The notes beneath the pieces were generated by a model that saw nothing but the letters and a program-made list of their open reading frames with translations, did no database searches and was not told the DNA's origin. Both the position numbers and the translations under genes were made by a program. 45,641 bases of DNA from Didymodactylos carnosus. Its lineage: Eukaryota; Rotifera; Eurotatoria; Philodinida; Philodinidae. The stretch spans positions 1-45,641 of the forward strand of contig CAJNOQ010000596.1 in assembly GCA_905250885.1 (NCBI GenBank). The letters run 5' to 3'. Below, piece by piece: positions 12,001 through 22,868 of this stretch (position 1 is the stretch's first letter; the number at the start of each line of letters is the position of its first letter).

Positions 12001-15000
12001 CATTTCCCGATACATGCGATGCACAATACACATAACTGTAATGTAACAACTGTGGATCAATCATAAAATTTTGCTCAGCTCGATCAAGTAAATCTGACAG
12101 ATAATACAAATGTCTTAGACAATGACGTACACCATAGCGTGCACAATATTCTTCTAGTACATAAGATTGACCAGGACTTAACCATCCCTATAATTAAGAG
12201 ATTTTTAAACATTCACAATGAATCTTATTTTTTTTATAAATAATGAATTATAAGCATCAGCAGGCAGCAATAGCAGCATTTTTGTTGTTATCTTTTTACT
12301 GAATACGTACATATCCAAGTTATAAAGTGATTTATGCTATGCATAAAAGAGTAGGATTGTCAAAAAATATTTGCCTTATCTCTTGGTTACATTTTAATTG
12401 AGAATAAGAGCAAGATATAGACCAATAATAAATATATAATTTATTGAATTAAACAAACACTTACCAACGAACAATATGGATCGTTAAGTCGAAAATCCAA
12501 TGTAGATGTTTGTAGATATTTAAATAAATCATGATGATCAAATTTACATGGATCAGATTGTATATATTCATCAAAACCAAGTTTTTCAGTACGATCAGAA
12601 TCTGTAATAAAATAAAAAGTAGAATAAAAAAGTTTAGTATCTATTTCTTTACATGATGTTCATTGATAGAAATAAAGCCGAATGTCTTCAATAATATTTT
12701 CTAAACATGCTTACACAGCATATAGATATAGATAGATATATATCATGCAAAAGAAGAAAAAAATAATAATAACCTCGTGCATAACGTCTTCAATAGTTAA
12801 CGTTTGTTTATTATGTTCTCTCAATTTAAAAATAACTTTAAAGATCTTTTTTATCATTTCAAGCAAAAAAAACAAAAAAAAAACTGATCATATGCTCTTT
12901 TTTTTTTTCTTTGTTGGATCACACTCTATGGTCTTACATTGTTTTGAAGGAATCATTTTGAACAAACTTCGAAAATAGTTTGCACGTTCCATCAAATCAT
13001 ACGAATGACAACGTACAACAACATTGCCTATAGACACACAATTTAGGAAAAATATCAGAACATAATAGAACAATCTAAATTTTTTATTTTCTTCAAGTAG
13101 TAATAAAAATAAAATTAATAACTATTTTTCTGTTCATTCAATATCAAATCAACCGCATATTTAGTCATTTATTTTTTAAAACAGTTACTAAACGTAGACT
13201 CAGTACATTACTAATTCTTAAAAGTTCTATATATAGAGAAAAAACTGAAAAACAAGAGCGATTATCATGATTGATTTTACCTGTTGTATCTTTGTTAGCA
13301 GTTTGCCCTGTTTGTTGTTGTTTTGTTGTTTGTGGAGGTATGGGCTTATGAGATTGACCAGTAGCACGATAGAGAGCTACACATGAAAAGATAATAGATA
13401 TTGAATATTAAAACATTAGAGTAAAAAATGAATAAAAATTACCCTGCACCCATCCATGTCTTTCATTTTCTTCATTTGTAGCAAATGTGACAATGTCTCC
13501 TTCACGAACAGCTTTAAAAAAATATTTTGCATCGTCTAAAACAAGACCTGTAAAAAATAAAATAAAATAAAAATATAATTTAAGTCAAATATTTCAAATA
13601 TATTTAAAAAAATTTTGTTACCTTGATCTGGTGCGGCATAATCAACAGTATAACCTTCTAATGGCATCATTTCTGTTGGTTCAGATTTTTTTTCACGATA
13701 ACTACACATGGCAAAACAATATTGAGATACCTTAAATTAGTTTCATAAATCAGTTTTATAATCAGACATTTCTATTCTATTTTATTGATCAACATACTTG
13801 TACTAAAGCATAATATCGTTTTTTCCAACTTTTCCATACATTTTTACCACGAGCATAGCACCAACTTAAAAAAAGTACAAATAAATAGTAATAAACAAAA
13901 TGAGAGGGAAAAAAATCAACTTACCCACACATTTTTAAATTTTGTGGTTTTTCCATTCGAACATCTAATTTTACTTTTAAATCATCAGTTGCTGTACTTT
14001 TACTTTTAATCATATCTGTCCACCAATTTGTTTTATTAAATGTTGGATCGATTTGTAATGTTACCTAATATTAAGACAGAAGAAGACACATAATTTTTAA
14101 ACTTATTTCATATTTAAAACTATAAAAATTTGACACATCAATCAATTATTGTGTAATAAAAAGTTCAAATTGATGATGTATAATCTCAACTCATTTCTCA
14201 ACTCAAACGAAGTAGTCTATTTTTTTAAAATGAAATAAAAACTATATTTTTCATACTTTTCCTAATTTAATATCTTCAAGATGTAATATGCTATAATTTT
14301 CCATATATAATTTAACTTTAACAATTGGTAATATTTGATTTGTAGGAAATTCAGCTAATGATTCCCATACGGGTTTACCCGCTTCGGCATGTTCTGTTCG
14401 ATATGTTTCACCACCTTCGACTGTCATTGTACAATAGACAACCCGATTTGTTGGCACAGATTTTAATCCTTTTACTTCTTTAACAGTTATATTAATATTA
14501 AAATTTAATACAAACGCTAATTTTGATAGACCCGGTTCAGCTTCAGAATCACCACCGTCAACTAATAATGATTTATTGGAAGACGAATGTGCACCACTTG
14601 AATTACTACCCCCACCACCACTTCCATTTCGACCATGTGTACCTCGTTTTGGTCTTAACGGTTTTTGTTCTGCACCACCACGTACAGGTAAACTTTCTAA
14701 ATTACTCATTAAATCATTTATTGTTTTTTTTAATTCATCGACAAATAAACTATCCATTTCTTTGTGAACAAAGCGTGGAAGTAAACCACGTTGCTAAAAA
14801 TTTGAAATGTACATTATTAGAATGAGAAATATTTATTATTATTCATATAATTTGTCTCTTAAATCGTTTGAAACGATATCTATTTTCAATGATTCAAGCT
14901 GTAAAAGTAGACATGCTCTCTTATACGATTAAAACAACTGAATTAATGTATAATAGCGCTTATTCATGCTATCTATAACGAATCAATGTATAAAGTACAT

Positions 15001-16661
15001 GGCTGCAAGAACATAATGAAATAGGGTATCAAATATATGCAATTTGATGTTAAAAAAAATAACCTTTCTCGTTTTTCGATCTTTTAACAAATCCTAAAGA
15101 ATCAAACTCAATTTTTGCAATAAAATTGAACAATAAAATTATTTTATTACCCTTTGTAAAGATTCGGCTTGTTTCATACGACCATCTAATTCTCGACGAA
15201 TAGTGGCCGCTTGTTCATCATTGTTATCAAGCTAGAAATAAAATATTTAATATTATTAAATATTTATTTTCTATTTCTTTCTAAATTACTTACTTGTGCA
15301 CTATTATATATCATTTGATGTTCAAATTTTTTAATAGTCAATATATTTTGAAACATATCATATAATTGTTCTTTACTCATTATTAATTCAGCCGAACCTG
15401 AACTATAATTTATTTTTGATGCACGTCTATTTAAATTATCTTGATCTTGATCTTGTCCACGATAAATTGCATCATATTTATTCATCCATAATGTTACTAC
15501 GGTATCTTTACTAATTTTTAATGAATCAATATCAGGTAAACTTCGAACACGTTTTTCAATATTTATCTTAAATACATCACGAAAATCATCTGAACAACAA
15601 CCACCGGATTGTACCATTTTTACTATACGTTCACTTTTTAAAAATATTTCATAATAAGAACGAACAGCATTACTAAACGCTAAATAGAAATTGAAAAAAA
15701 GAGTATTATTATATTTTTTACCAAGACTAAATCATCAAATTAAACTGAAAACTTAGTTAAAAAACAACAATAACAACACCTTACCCTCATCTGCTTCAAT
15801 ATGCGTTTTACCATTGAGAAATGCATGAAATCTATCTTTAATAAGTGTATATTGTTGTTGTGTTATTTTCAAATGTTTTCTAGCCATATCCGATGATTGT
15901 TTTGAATTAAATGGACATGATATACATCGACATACAAATACATAAATTTGTATTCGTTTTCGTTTTTGTTCTAATTCTCTTTCTAATTTTTCATTTTCTT
16001 CTCTTTCTCGTTCACTAATTAACGATGGTGATGGACTCGGTATTCGATCTAATGGTATTCCACTAGATGTTGTTGTTGAACTACTTGCTGTATTAGGTAT
16101 ATGATTTGTTAATGGTGATGGTTGAAGCTGTTGTTGTTGTATACGATATTTCATTGTTGAATCAGTGCTCGGATGTCTTGTATTCGATATTGATGAGGGA
16201 TGTGGTTGTTGTTGATCCGATAAACTCGAATCATTACTTTTTAAACTTGTTGCATCGTATGCAGACGTCCTAGAACCATCATCAGTTTGTGGCTGTTGTA
16301 AAGATTGAGTTAATTGTGATGAATGAAGTTTGTTTGCTAATGATGGTGATTCTTGTCCACTTGAATTTAGATTTGGAGATGTCCGTTGAGTAGCAAACGT
16401 ATTTGAACCATCTCTAGTTAACGGTTGTGTATATGACGTTGATACGTTGTTAGGAGTTCGAGGTAATGTACTCGGTGAAAGTGGACCATAATCACCGGTA
16501 TGTGGTGGTACTAGACCACCATGTTTTGCGATATGATTTCCAGATATAACAGGTTGATTCTTTTGTTGGACAATAGGAGAGGGTGGCGAACGGCCTGAGG
16601 TATTCGATGAAATGGTTGGTGCTTGTCCATCATCTTCATCACTAGATGAGTTACGTAGCAT
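6081..16661 (-). CDS. CADPS: Calcium-dependent secretion activator (CAPS / UNC-31)
   Basis: CAPS primes dense-core vesicles for Ca2+-triggered exocytosis, binding PIP2 and SNAREs. Exons on the minus strand: 15785-16661, 15294-15679, 15151-15231, 14257-14793, 13925-14064, 13798-13864, 13622-13730, 13443-13547, 13281-13376, 12938-13027 (optional), 12465-12601, 12000-12187, 11819-11923, 11574-11761, 10788-10820, 9887-10153, 9530-9671, 7573-7648, 7425-7504, 7240-7363, 6978-7172, 6805-6912, 6631-6735, 6488-6574, 6081-6110. Phases agree throughout, giving about 1,450 residues with every exon (vertebrate CAPS about 1,350). Start [11 protein letters not shown] resembles the acidic CAPS start. A Ser/Pro/Gln-rich N terminus is followed by [10 protein letters not shown] and [12 protein letters not shown] (exon 2), a C2 domain (exon 4), a PH domain (exons 5-9, YREKKSEP), then the MUN/MHD region with [53 protein letters not shown] and [11 protein letters not shown]. 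It ends [12 protein letters not shown]. The proline-rich linker before the last third appears missing. Confidence 0.95.
7900..9010 (+). pseudogene. Decayed Penelope-like retroelement (RT remnant)
   Basis: Relic of a reverse transcriptase broken over all three plus frames. In order: [12 protein letters not shown] at about 7964-8000 (RT motif A region, FDVxxLFTNIP in intact relatives); [20 protein letters not shown] at about 8104-8160; a YIDD catalytic motif at 8259-8270 in another frame; then [20 protein letters not shown] at about 8390-8449, typical of the Penelope-like and related RT C-terminal region. Past 8860 a segment reading VPSDLQLG and SCPDFYIR loosely recalls the link to the GIY-YIG endonuclease. 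Stops and frameshifts throughout make it nonfunctional. It lies inside intron 7649-9529 of CAPS, antisense to that gene. Ends are not defined; no terminal repeats were found. Confidence 0.8.
10788..10820 (-). CDS. CADPS: 33-nt microexon of CAPS
   Basis: This is an exon of the CAPS gene above, listed separately because it is easily missed. It is bounded by AG before and GTAAAT after, encodes about 11 residues ([11 protein letters not shown]), and enters and leaves in phase 1. Leaving it out would still keep the frame, so it may be alternatively spliced. Large introns flank it (634 and 753 nt) compared with about 50-nt introns elsewhere in the gene. Confidence 0.7.
12938..13027 (-). CDS. CADPS: Candidate 90-nt cassette exon of CAPS
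   Basis: A 30-codon open segment between a TATAG acceptor and a GTAAGA donor, phase 1 in and phase 1 out. Inclusion or skipping therefore both keep the CAPS frame. It would insert [20 protein letters not shown] plus ten residues between the PH domain and the conserved [14 protein letters not shown] segment. Skipping gives a junction closer to what I recall of other CAPS proteins, so this is best read as an optional, lineage-specific exon or a chance ORF. Confidence 0.45.
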
Positions 16662-19081
16662 ATTCTATTTAAAATTACAAAAAAATCTTTACTTTAGCTT
16701 CTTCCATCGAAGCACTCTAAAACAATATGATAATATCATTTTAACGATATTTTTTGTATAAATATAGATAGATATAGATATATTAATTAAATTTATATCG
16801 ACGAATGCGTTTTACATTGATGCCGACTTTTGTACGTTTAATTTTCTAATAATAACAATGACGGCGGTGACGACAATAAAAAAACGTCCCTATTAGTAGT
16901 TTTCATCTGAAGATAAAAAAAAAGAAAAGAGAAGAACAATTAAATCATTTTTTTTCCCTAAGACTATGAATTCGAATAACAAGTTACAAAATATAAAAGA
17001 AAAATTCTATTGCTTCGGGTCATCTCTTAAGAACGGTAATGGAGAAAACCGCAAGTGAGATAAAATAAGGCTGTAAACAATAAGGTGTACTATGCCCTAA
17101 AATACTTAATATATATATAGTCAAGATCCATATTTACATTAACTAGGAAAGACTAGGCGCCTAGAGTTCTCTTAACTGCCTGTCTATAATTTTTCTTTCT
17201 ATTAAATTCACAAAATATATACCAAATTCTGTAAGAATATGCAATAGACTTTTATGGATGAAAATAAGTGATCATCATCGTCTAACAGTACTACCTCACA
17301 ACTGATTACATTCTCATGTTTATTAAATCGATTGATTAATCATCAAACTGATAAAAATCACTTGGTTTTTTTCGATTCGACACGGGTTAAATTAATACAT
17401 ATAATTCAAACAGTTATTTGTATTCTATGGATGAAAAACTGATTTTCCAATAGAATAAAAAATTAATTATCAATTTTTGATATCAATCGAAGTAATAAAC
17501 TCATTCTCACCATTGAATAAATAAATATTAGTTAAAATAAACATATAACTCGGTTAAAATGCACGGTATTAAAATGTCAAAAATTTTCAATTTAATCTAG
17601 TAAAAATGCTGAAACTATCTATCATTCTATCTATTTTTCAATATAACAAATAACATTTAAGGATTATTGGACTGAAACTATTTTTATTTTATACATTACA
17701 AAATCATCTTTGTTAGAATTGGTTAAGGAATATTTTTTTTTGTTTCTTCTCCCTTGAGAATAATTAAATAGAACTGCCCAAAGACGAAACAAAAAAGAAA
17801 CAAAAAACAATTACTACTAAATAAAATAACAATAATAAAAAACAACAACAAATAGTGAATTTCTTCTTCCGTAACACCTATATCTGATAGATATATAAAC
17901 TCATAAGATAAAAAGAAAGAAAAAAAAAAAAAAAGAGAAAAAATAATAAAAATATTGAATAAAATATTATCAATTGTTGTACAACATAGAGACTATGAAA
18001 CAGTGAATTTACTTTTGCAGTTTTTTTTTCTTTTATTTTAAATCTAAGTTCATTTGTTTCAAGTCTCATGATTAATAAAAAAAATAGACTTTTTTTTTTT
18101 ATATTTTTTCAATAGTTTTAGATTTAGAATACTATAATGGGAAATTTTCCGTTTATATTTTGAAAGAATAAAGCTTATATATGGAAGGCATAAATAAAGA
18201 TCATATGCTCATAGTCAAATACTAAGTCAGCAATAGAAGAAAAAAAATAAAAATAGAATCAGTTAGAATTCTCATTCATTCTATATCACAGCTTCGATTC
18301 AATTAGTCACAATAAGATGCTTAAAAAATGAGTTCTATATGTTCATAAAATTCAGTCTCGAAGATTTATCAAGCAGAGATGAGAAGACTATATATATAAT
18401 TTTGTCTAAATAGTATAGAAAATTTAATAAGTATTTGAGAAAAAAAAGAAGAAACTATAATAATAACTTAACAATGACCAACAGATAGAACTCATTATTA
18501 TTTTTTTTTTTGTTTTGATTATTTATTAGTATTTTTAAAATTATACTCATCATTTTCGATATATTTGTAGAAATAAAGTATTTTACACAGTAACATGTTG
18601 TTGCTTTTTTTTGGGACGCTGTATTTTATGTTTCTTTGAGATTAATTTTACCTGATTAAAAATATACACTATGAATCAAAGGAATGTTAAAAATAAAAAA
18701 AGAAAGAAAATTTTTTCTGCACTACTGGATGAATGAGTTCTATTAATTTGAATGATCTAATATGCAAAAAATTAAAAAAAAACTAAAAACTAACATAAAT
18801 TTATATTTCGATTAAAGAATACGACTTATATCAGTGGGTGGTAAATTATTTCACTTTATTTTATTGCTCTTTCAAAGTTAGAATAGACCCATTTTATTTA
18901 TTCATTTATGAATATTCGAATGATTCTAAAATAAAATTTTATCTATTATTAAACAAGACAGAAAAAGATAATTAATCATTCTGTTTAAAGAGTCCAATCT
19001 TATTGTTTTGTTTGAGCAGTCGATTGACTTACGATGGTTCATTGATGAGAAAAAAAACAAAGTCATGCTTTTTTTTTTCTT

Positions 19082-19107
19082 TCTCTCTCTCTCTCTCTCT
19101 CTCTCTT
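19082..19107. repeat. (TC)n microsatellite
   Basis: About thirteen TC units directly after a T run, read from the sequence. Confidence 0.9.
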
Positions 19108-19472
19108 CCTTTTCGAACTTTTTATTATTACTCATTTATTTATTTATTTTTATTTAAAACTTCTTCCCAAAAACGACTTGTGTCTAGTTTATTCCGTTCT
19201 TTGTCGTATCATTTTCATTTTTCATACTGCTGATATATTGCTGTCATCATGAGCAGCACTATTACAACGCGGCGAGTTTATGTTTTTTTTTTTTTTTTTA
19301 TGCACAGAAAAAAAATATATAGAAAATGAAGAAAAAGTAGAGTAAAGACATAGAGACAACAACATTCATTATATACGCATTACAACCGTACTGTAGTTTT
19401 TGCCTTTAGTAAAAAAAAATAAAGGAATTAGTGGAAAAGAGACATGTATTAAGAGTGAGAAAGAAAAGTTTT

Positions 19473-19494
19473 TTCTTCTTCTTCTTCTTCTTCT
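19473..19494. repeat. (TTC)n microsatellite
   Basis: About seven TTC units within a pyrimidine-rich stretch. Confidence 0.85.
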
Positions 19495-19528
19495 ATTCTA
19501 CCTTGAAATCGACATGACATACAAAACG

Positions 19529-19529
<1 letters not shown>

Positions 19530-19558
<29 letters not shown>
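19530..19558. repeat. (AT)n microsatellite
   Basis: About fourteen AT units. Confidence 0.9.
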
Positions 19559-19561
<3 letters not shown>

Positions 19562-20389
19562 CTTTTTTTCATATAGTATTGTTCAAATAGTAGTCTCTAA
19601 TCTCATTTCACTTTCATGATTATTAGCCATATAACCCTTCTTTCTCGATGGTTCGACACAAATATATTTTGTTAAATTTAATTCTCACATAAAGTGATTT
19701 AAGTACAAATTACAATTACACTGTTGTGATAATCTTCTAAAACAAATAAAAAAAAGAAGAAACTATTTTTTTTTTTTTTACTTTTTATTAATAGAATCGA
19801 CGAAAAGATTTAGTAAACTATTTGAAATTTGATAAAATTTTGATATATAATATAGAAAAATGACTTATATATTTGAAAAAGTATCTCATCGATTCAATGA
19901 AACAAAGATAGCCAACAATGATTATTGTCGAGAATTTTTTCTTTTTTTTTTTTGTTGAAGAAATGTAAACGTCAATTTTCTATTATAAAAAAAAAAAAAA
20001 AGAAGAGTTTCATCTTTTGCTTTTTTTTGACTTTTTTTTAACAAATAACTGACAATGAGTCTTTCAACTAACCGTTTATCTTTTTATCAGATTCTCTATC
20101 TGAATGTATGTGTGTGTGTGTGAGTGTAATAAACCCGGAGTAACAAAAATCATTCTGTAAAAAATGATTTGACAAGCAAAAATGATGTCCACGGAATTAG
20201 ATCCAACTTTTCTATCGTTCTTTTTTATCTTTTCTATATTTGTCATCCTATTTGCTTTTTTCTTTTTGTTCAAAACATATGAACTTTATATTTATAATGA
20301 TGACTATATTACAAATATTGATCTCCTTTCCCATTTGAACTCGAATAGCCACAAAAAAAAAACGTCCGTCGCACTCTTGGATGACAAAA

Positions 20390-20411
20390 ATATATATATA
20401 TATATATATAT
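20390..20411. repeat. (TA)n microsatellite
   Basis: About eleven TA units. Confidence 0.9.
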
Positions 20412-20727
20412 TTTACAAAGTTGAGAACAAGAAACAACGACGAATATTAATGAGACGAGTTAGATTGTAGAAAATGAGCGAAAATATTCCGATTGATTGC
20501 AATAGTCAATCAAATGAAAAATACCGTTTCAAAAGTCATTATATTATAAGGAAAAATCAAAAAAAATCTTCTATAATAATTGTCTTTTTTCTTTCCAACA
20601 ATAAAAATCACAACAACAAAAAAAAAAAAAAATAGTTTCTTCTTTTTTTTATTTGTTTTAGAAGATTATCACAACAGTGTAATTGTAATTTGTACTTAAA
20701 TCACTTTATGTGAGAATTAAATTTAAC

Positions 20728-20728
20728 N
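20728..20728. other. Unresolved base (N) at an assembly join
   Basis: The only ambiguous base in the window. Sequence just left of it is an inverted copy of about 19671-19780, and sequence just right of it (20729-20843) is an inverted copy of 20217-20331. The two copies are in an order not expected of a single natural inversion, so this looks like a scaffold or gap-fill join. Confidence 0.85.
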
Positions 20729-22052
20729 GGAAAGGAGATCAATATTTGTAATATAGTCATCATTATAAATATAAAGTTCATATGTTTTGAACAAAAAGAA
20801 AAAAAGCAAATAGGATGACAAATATAGAAAAGATAAAAAAGAAGAAACGTCTATATTCATCAAGGAAGGACTTACAGAGTGAACTTCAATCCTAAAAAAA
20901 AAAAATCAAACAAATTAAGGGAAGAGTTGCTCATCACTATTATTATATGGTAATCAACATTGTAAAGTTAACATGTCGTTACCTTTAAATGTGCATGATG
21001 ATGATAGTAATGCAATTTTTCTGTTCTCTCATGAAGATAAAATATCATTTACCAATTATGTGTTCAATTTTACATGATATAAGAAGAGAAAAAACAAAAA
21101 TGACGTCAATAAACTTTTACACAAAAAAGCTATGGGTCTAATTTATTTGAATTCAATTTATTTTCAGATCTAAAACAACGCTAGTGTTATTTTATATATT
21201 TTTTCTTCTTCTTCATATATCGAAAATCATTCACAAATGATGACGTTTATCCTAATGTAGTGTAGAGGATGATTAGTTCCATTCCACTACTTTTTTCTTA
21301 GTTCTTGTTTTGTTCTTGTTAGTAGAGAAGAAGAAAAAAAAAAAAATTTGAACCAAAAGACAATAAAGTCTTATACTCGTTCTCTGTGAATATAAATAAA
21401 ATTCCTATAGCCTTCAAATATGATGATGATAATAATAATAATAATAATGATTATTATGATGAAGTCGGGATAAGAGAGTAGAAAATTTATTTCATTTATA
21501 ACAATTTTTATTTGAAGGACAACAAGAAAAAAACCATGCCTATAGTAATATAATGATCGATTATAGTTTTTGTTAAAGAGAGAAATAAAAATCAAACATA
21601 AGGAAAAGTTTATTGACGAGTGATGAATAAGCGATTAAGGAAATGAAATAAAGGAAAAAGAAAAAGAAAAAAAAAAAATAGAAACACCTTTTAATAAGAA
21701 AATAACTTTAGTTGATAAGGAAAGTTATTGCGAAAGTTGTATGTTTTAAGTTGAATAAGTTTTTTTCTCATTCTAAATTATCGGATTTGATAAAACTAAC
21801 AAGAAATAAAACAATATGACAGCGTGAGATTTAAAAGTGTCACAATTTCAACAAGAATATTTATTTATCTAATATTTACTTTTTAATTATTTTCTTTTTT
21901 TCTTCTTCTTTTCAGTTGATGCGCAACATTTCCCTAACTAAAACTTAAAATTATATAAATATTAAATAAAACCAATTACCGGAGACTAATTATCAATATA
22001 TTTTGCGTTAGAAAATAAATAGAACGAACCACGTTTCATATACAACGTAATA
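20729..22052. other. Gene-poor AT-rich region
   Basis: Starts with the inverted copy of 20217-20331, then AT-rich sequence with A and T runs and a GAT/AAT simple repeat at about 21420-21463. The ORF at 21371-21595 is a translation of that repeat. No gene supported. Confidence 0.6.
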
Positions 22053-22868
22053 AAATTTCGCCAATCAAAAGACGAGACTTTGAGTCATCTTTTTTTATAA
22101 GAGAGATTAATTCAAAATTATTTTTTTGTAAGTAGGTTTTCTACGAGATCTTTGGAAAGTGATATCATTACTAAAAAACTTTAAGTACGATTAGTTTACT
22201 TTTTTTTCATAAGTGTATAATCCAAAGTGTGCAAATTCAAAATGGAAATTAAGCGAGACCTTAATTTCCAGTTGATTAGATGTGGCATTGGATTTCCTGT
22301 GACCTCCAGAACTGGTATGTAGCGACTTTTAGTAGCATGGACATCAAATGGAACACGAGTAATCGATCAGGTTGAGTCTCGTGGCAACATTTGTTTGCTG
22401 GAACAAATTCAAAAATCTAGAGAAAACTGACGCTATTTTACCTGATATTAAAAAATTCATAACTACGTCAAAAAATTCATCATAACGACCTCGAAACTTC
22501 AGGAGGTACAATATTTCGTGTTATATCCATCACTGTGGAACAGAAAATGAAGAAAGCCATTTTTTGTTCCAAGGTTTCTAGAAATCGGGCTGAAAAAACT
22601 CTGACATTTTCAAGCCGTTGTGATGAATTTTTTAATATCAGGTGAAAATAGCCCCTAAAATGGGTTATTCCAGATAGAGTCAGTTTTCTCTAGATTTTTG
22701 AATTTGTACACTCTGGATTATCCACTTATGAAAAAAAAGTAAACTGGTCGTACTTAAAGTTTTTTAGTAATGATGTCGCTTTCCAAAGATCTCGTAGAAA
22801 AATAGTTTTGAATTAATCTCTCTTACAAAAAATATGACCCAAAGTCTCCTCTTTTAGTTGACGAAAAT
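22053..22868. mobile_element. Foldback (MITE-like) element with nested insertion
   Basis: A long inverted repeat. The right arm, about 22623-22868, pairs with the outer left arm, about 22053-22242, and then with an inner left piece, about 22404-22475. Matching landmarks are the AAGATCTCGTAGAAAA, AAAGTTTTTTAGTAATGAT and CTAGAGAAAACTGA blocks seen in both orientations. The left arm is interrupted at 22243-22414, where CAAATTCAAAA occurs on both sides (22232-22242 and 22404-22414), like a target-site duplication around a nested insert. No coding sequence inside. Confidence 0.8.

Larger units (their letters stand above)
16662..20727. other. Gene-poor, low-complexity region upstream of CAPS
   Basis: It must contain the CAPS promoter near 16.7 kb. 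The rest is AT-rich with many homopolymer runs and no convincing coding frame on either strand. The ORFs at 17878-18069, 18926-19233 and 20076-20424 are translations of simple repeats. The segment 20618-20727 is the reverse complement of about 19671-19780, ending at an unresolved base. Confidence 0.6.

Noticed and set aside
14523..14825. Plus-strand ORFs over CAPS exon 4
   Set aside because: Antisense shadows of the C2-domain exon; composition (His/Leu-rich) is not protein-like.
18926..19233. ORFs with Ser/Leu and Arg/Glu runs
   Set aside because: Direct translations of the (TC)n microsatellite and nearby T runs.
20076..20424. Hydrophobic ORF near 20182-20424
   Set aside because: AT/TA repeat translation in a segment that also appears inverted beside the N; no conserved feature.
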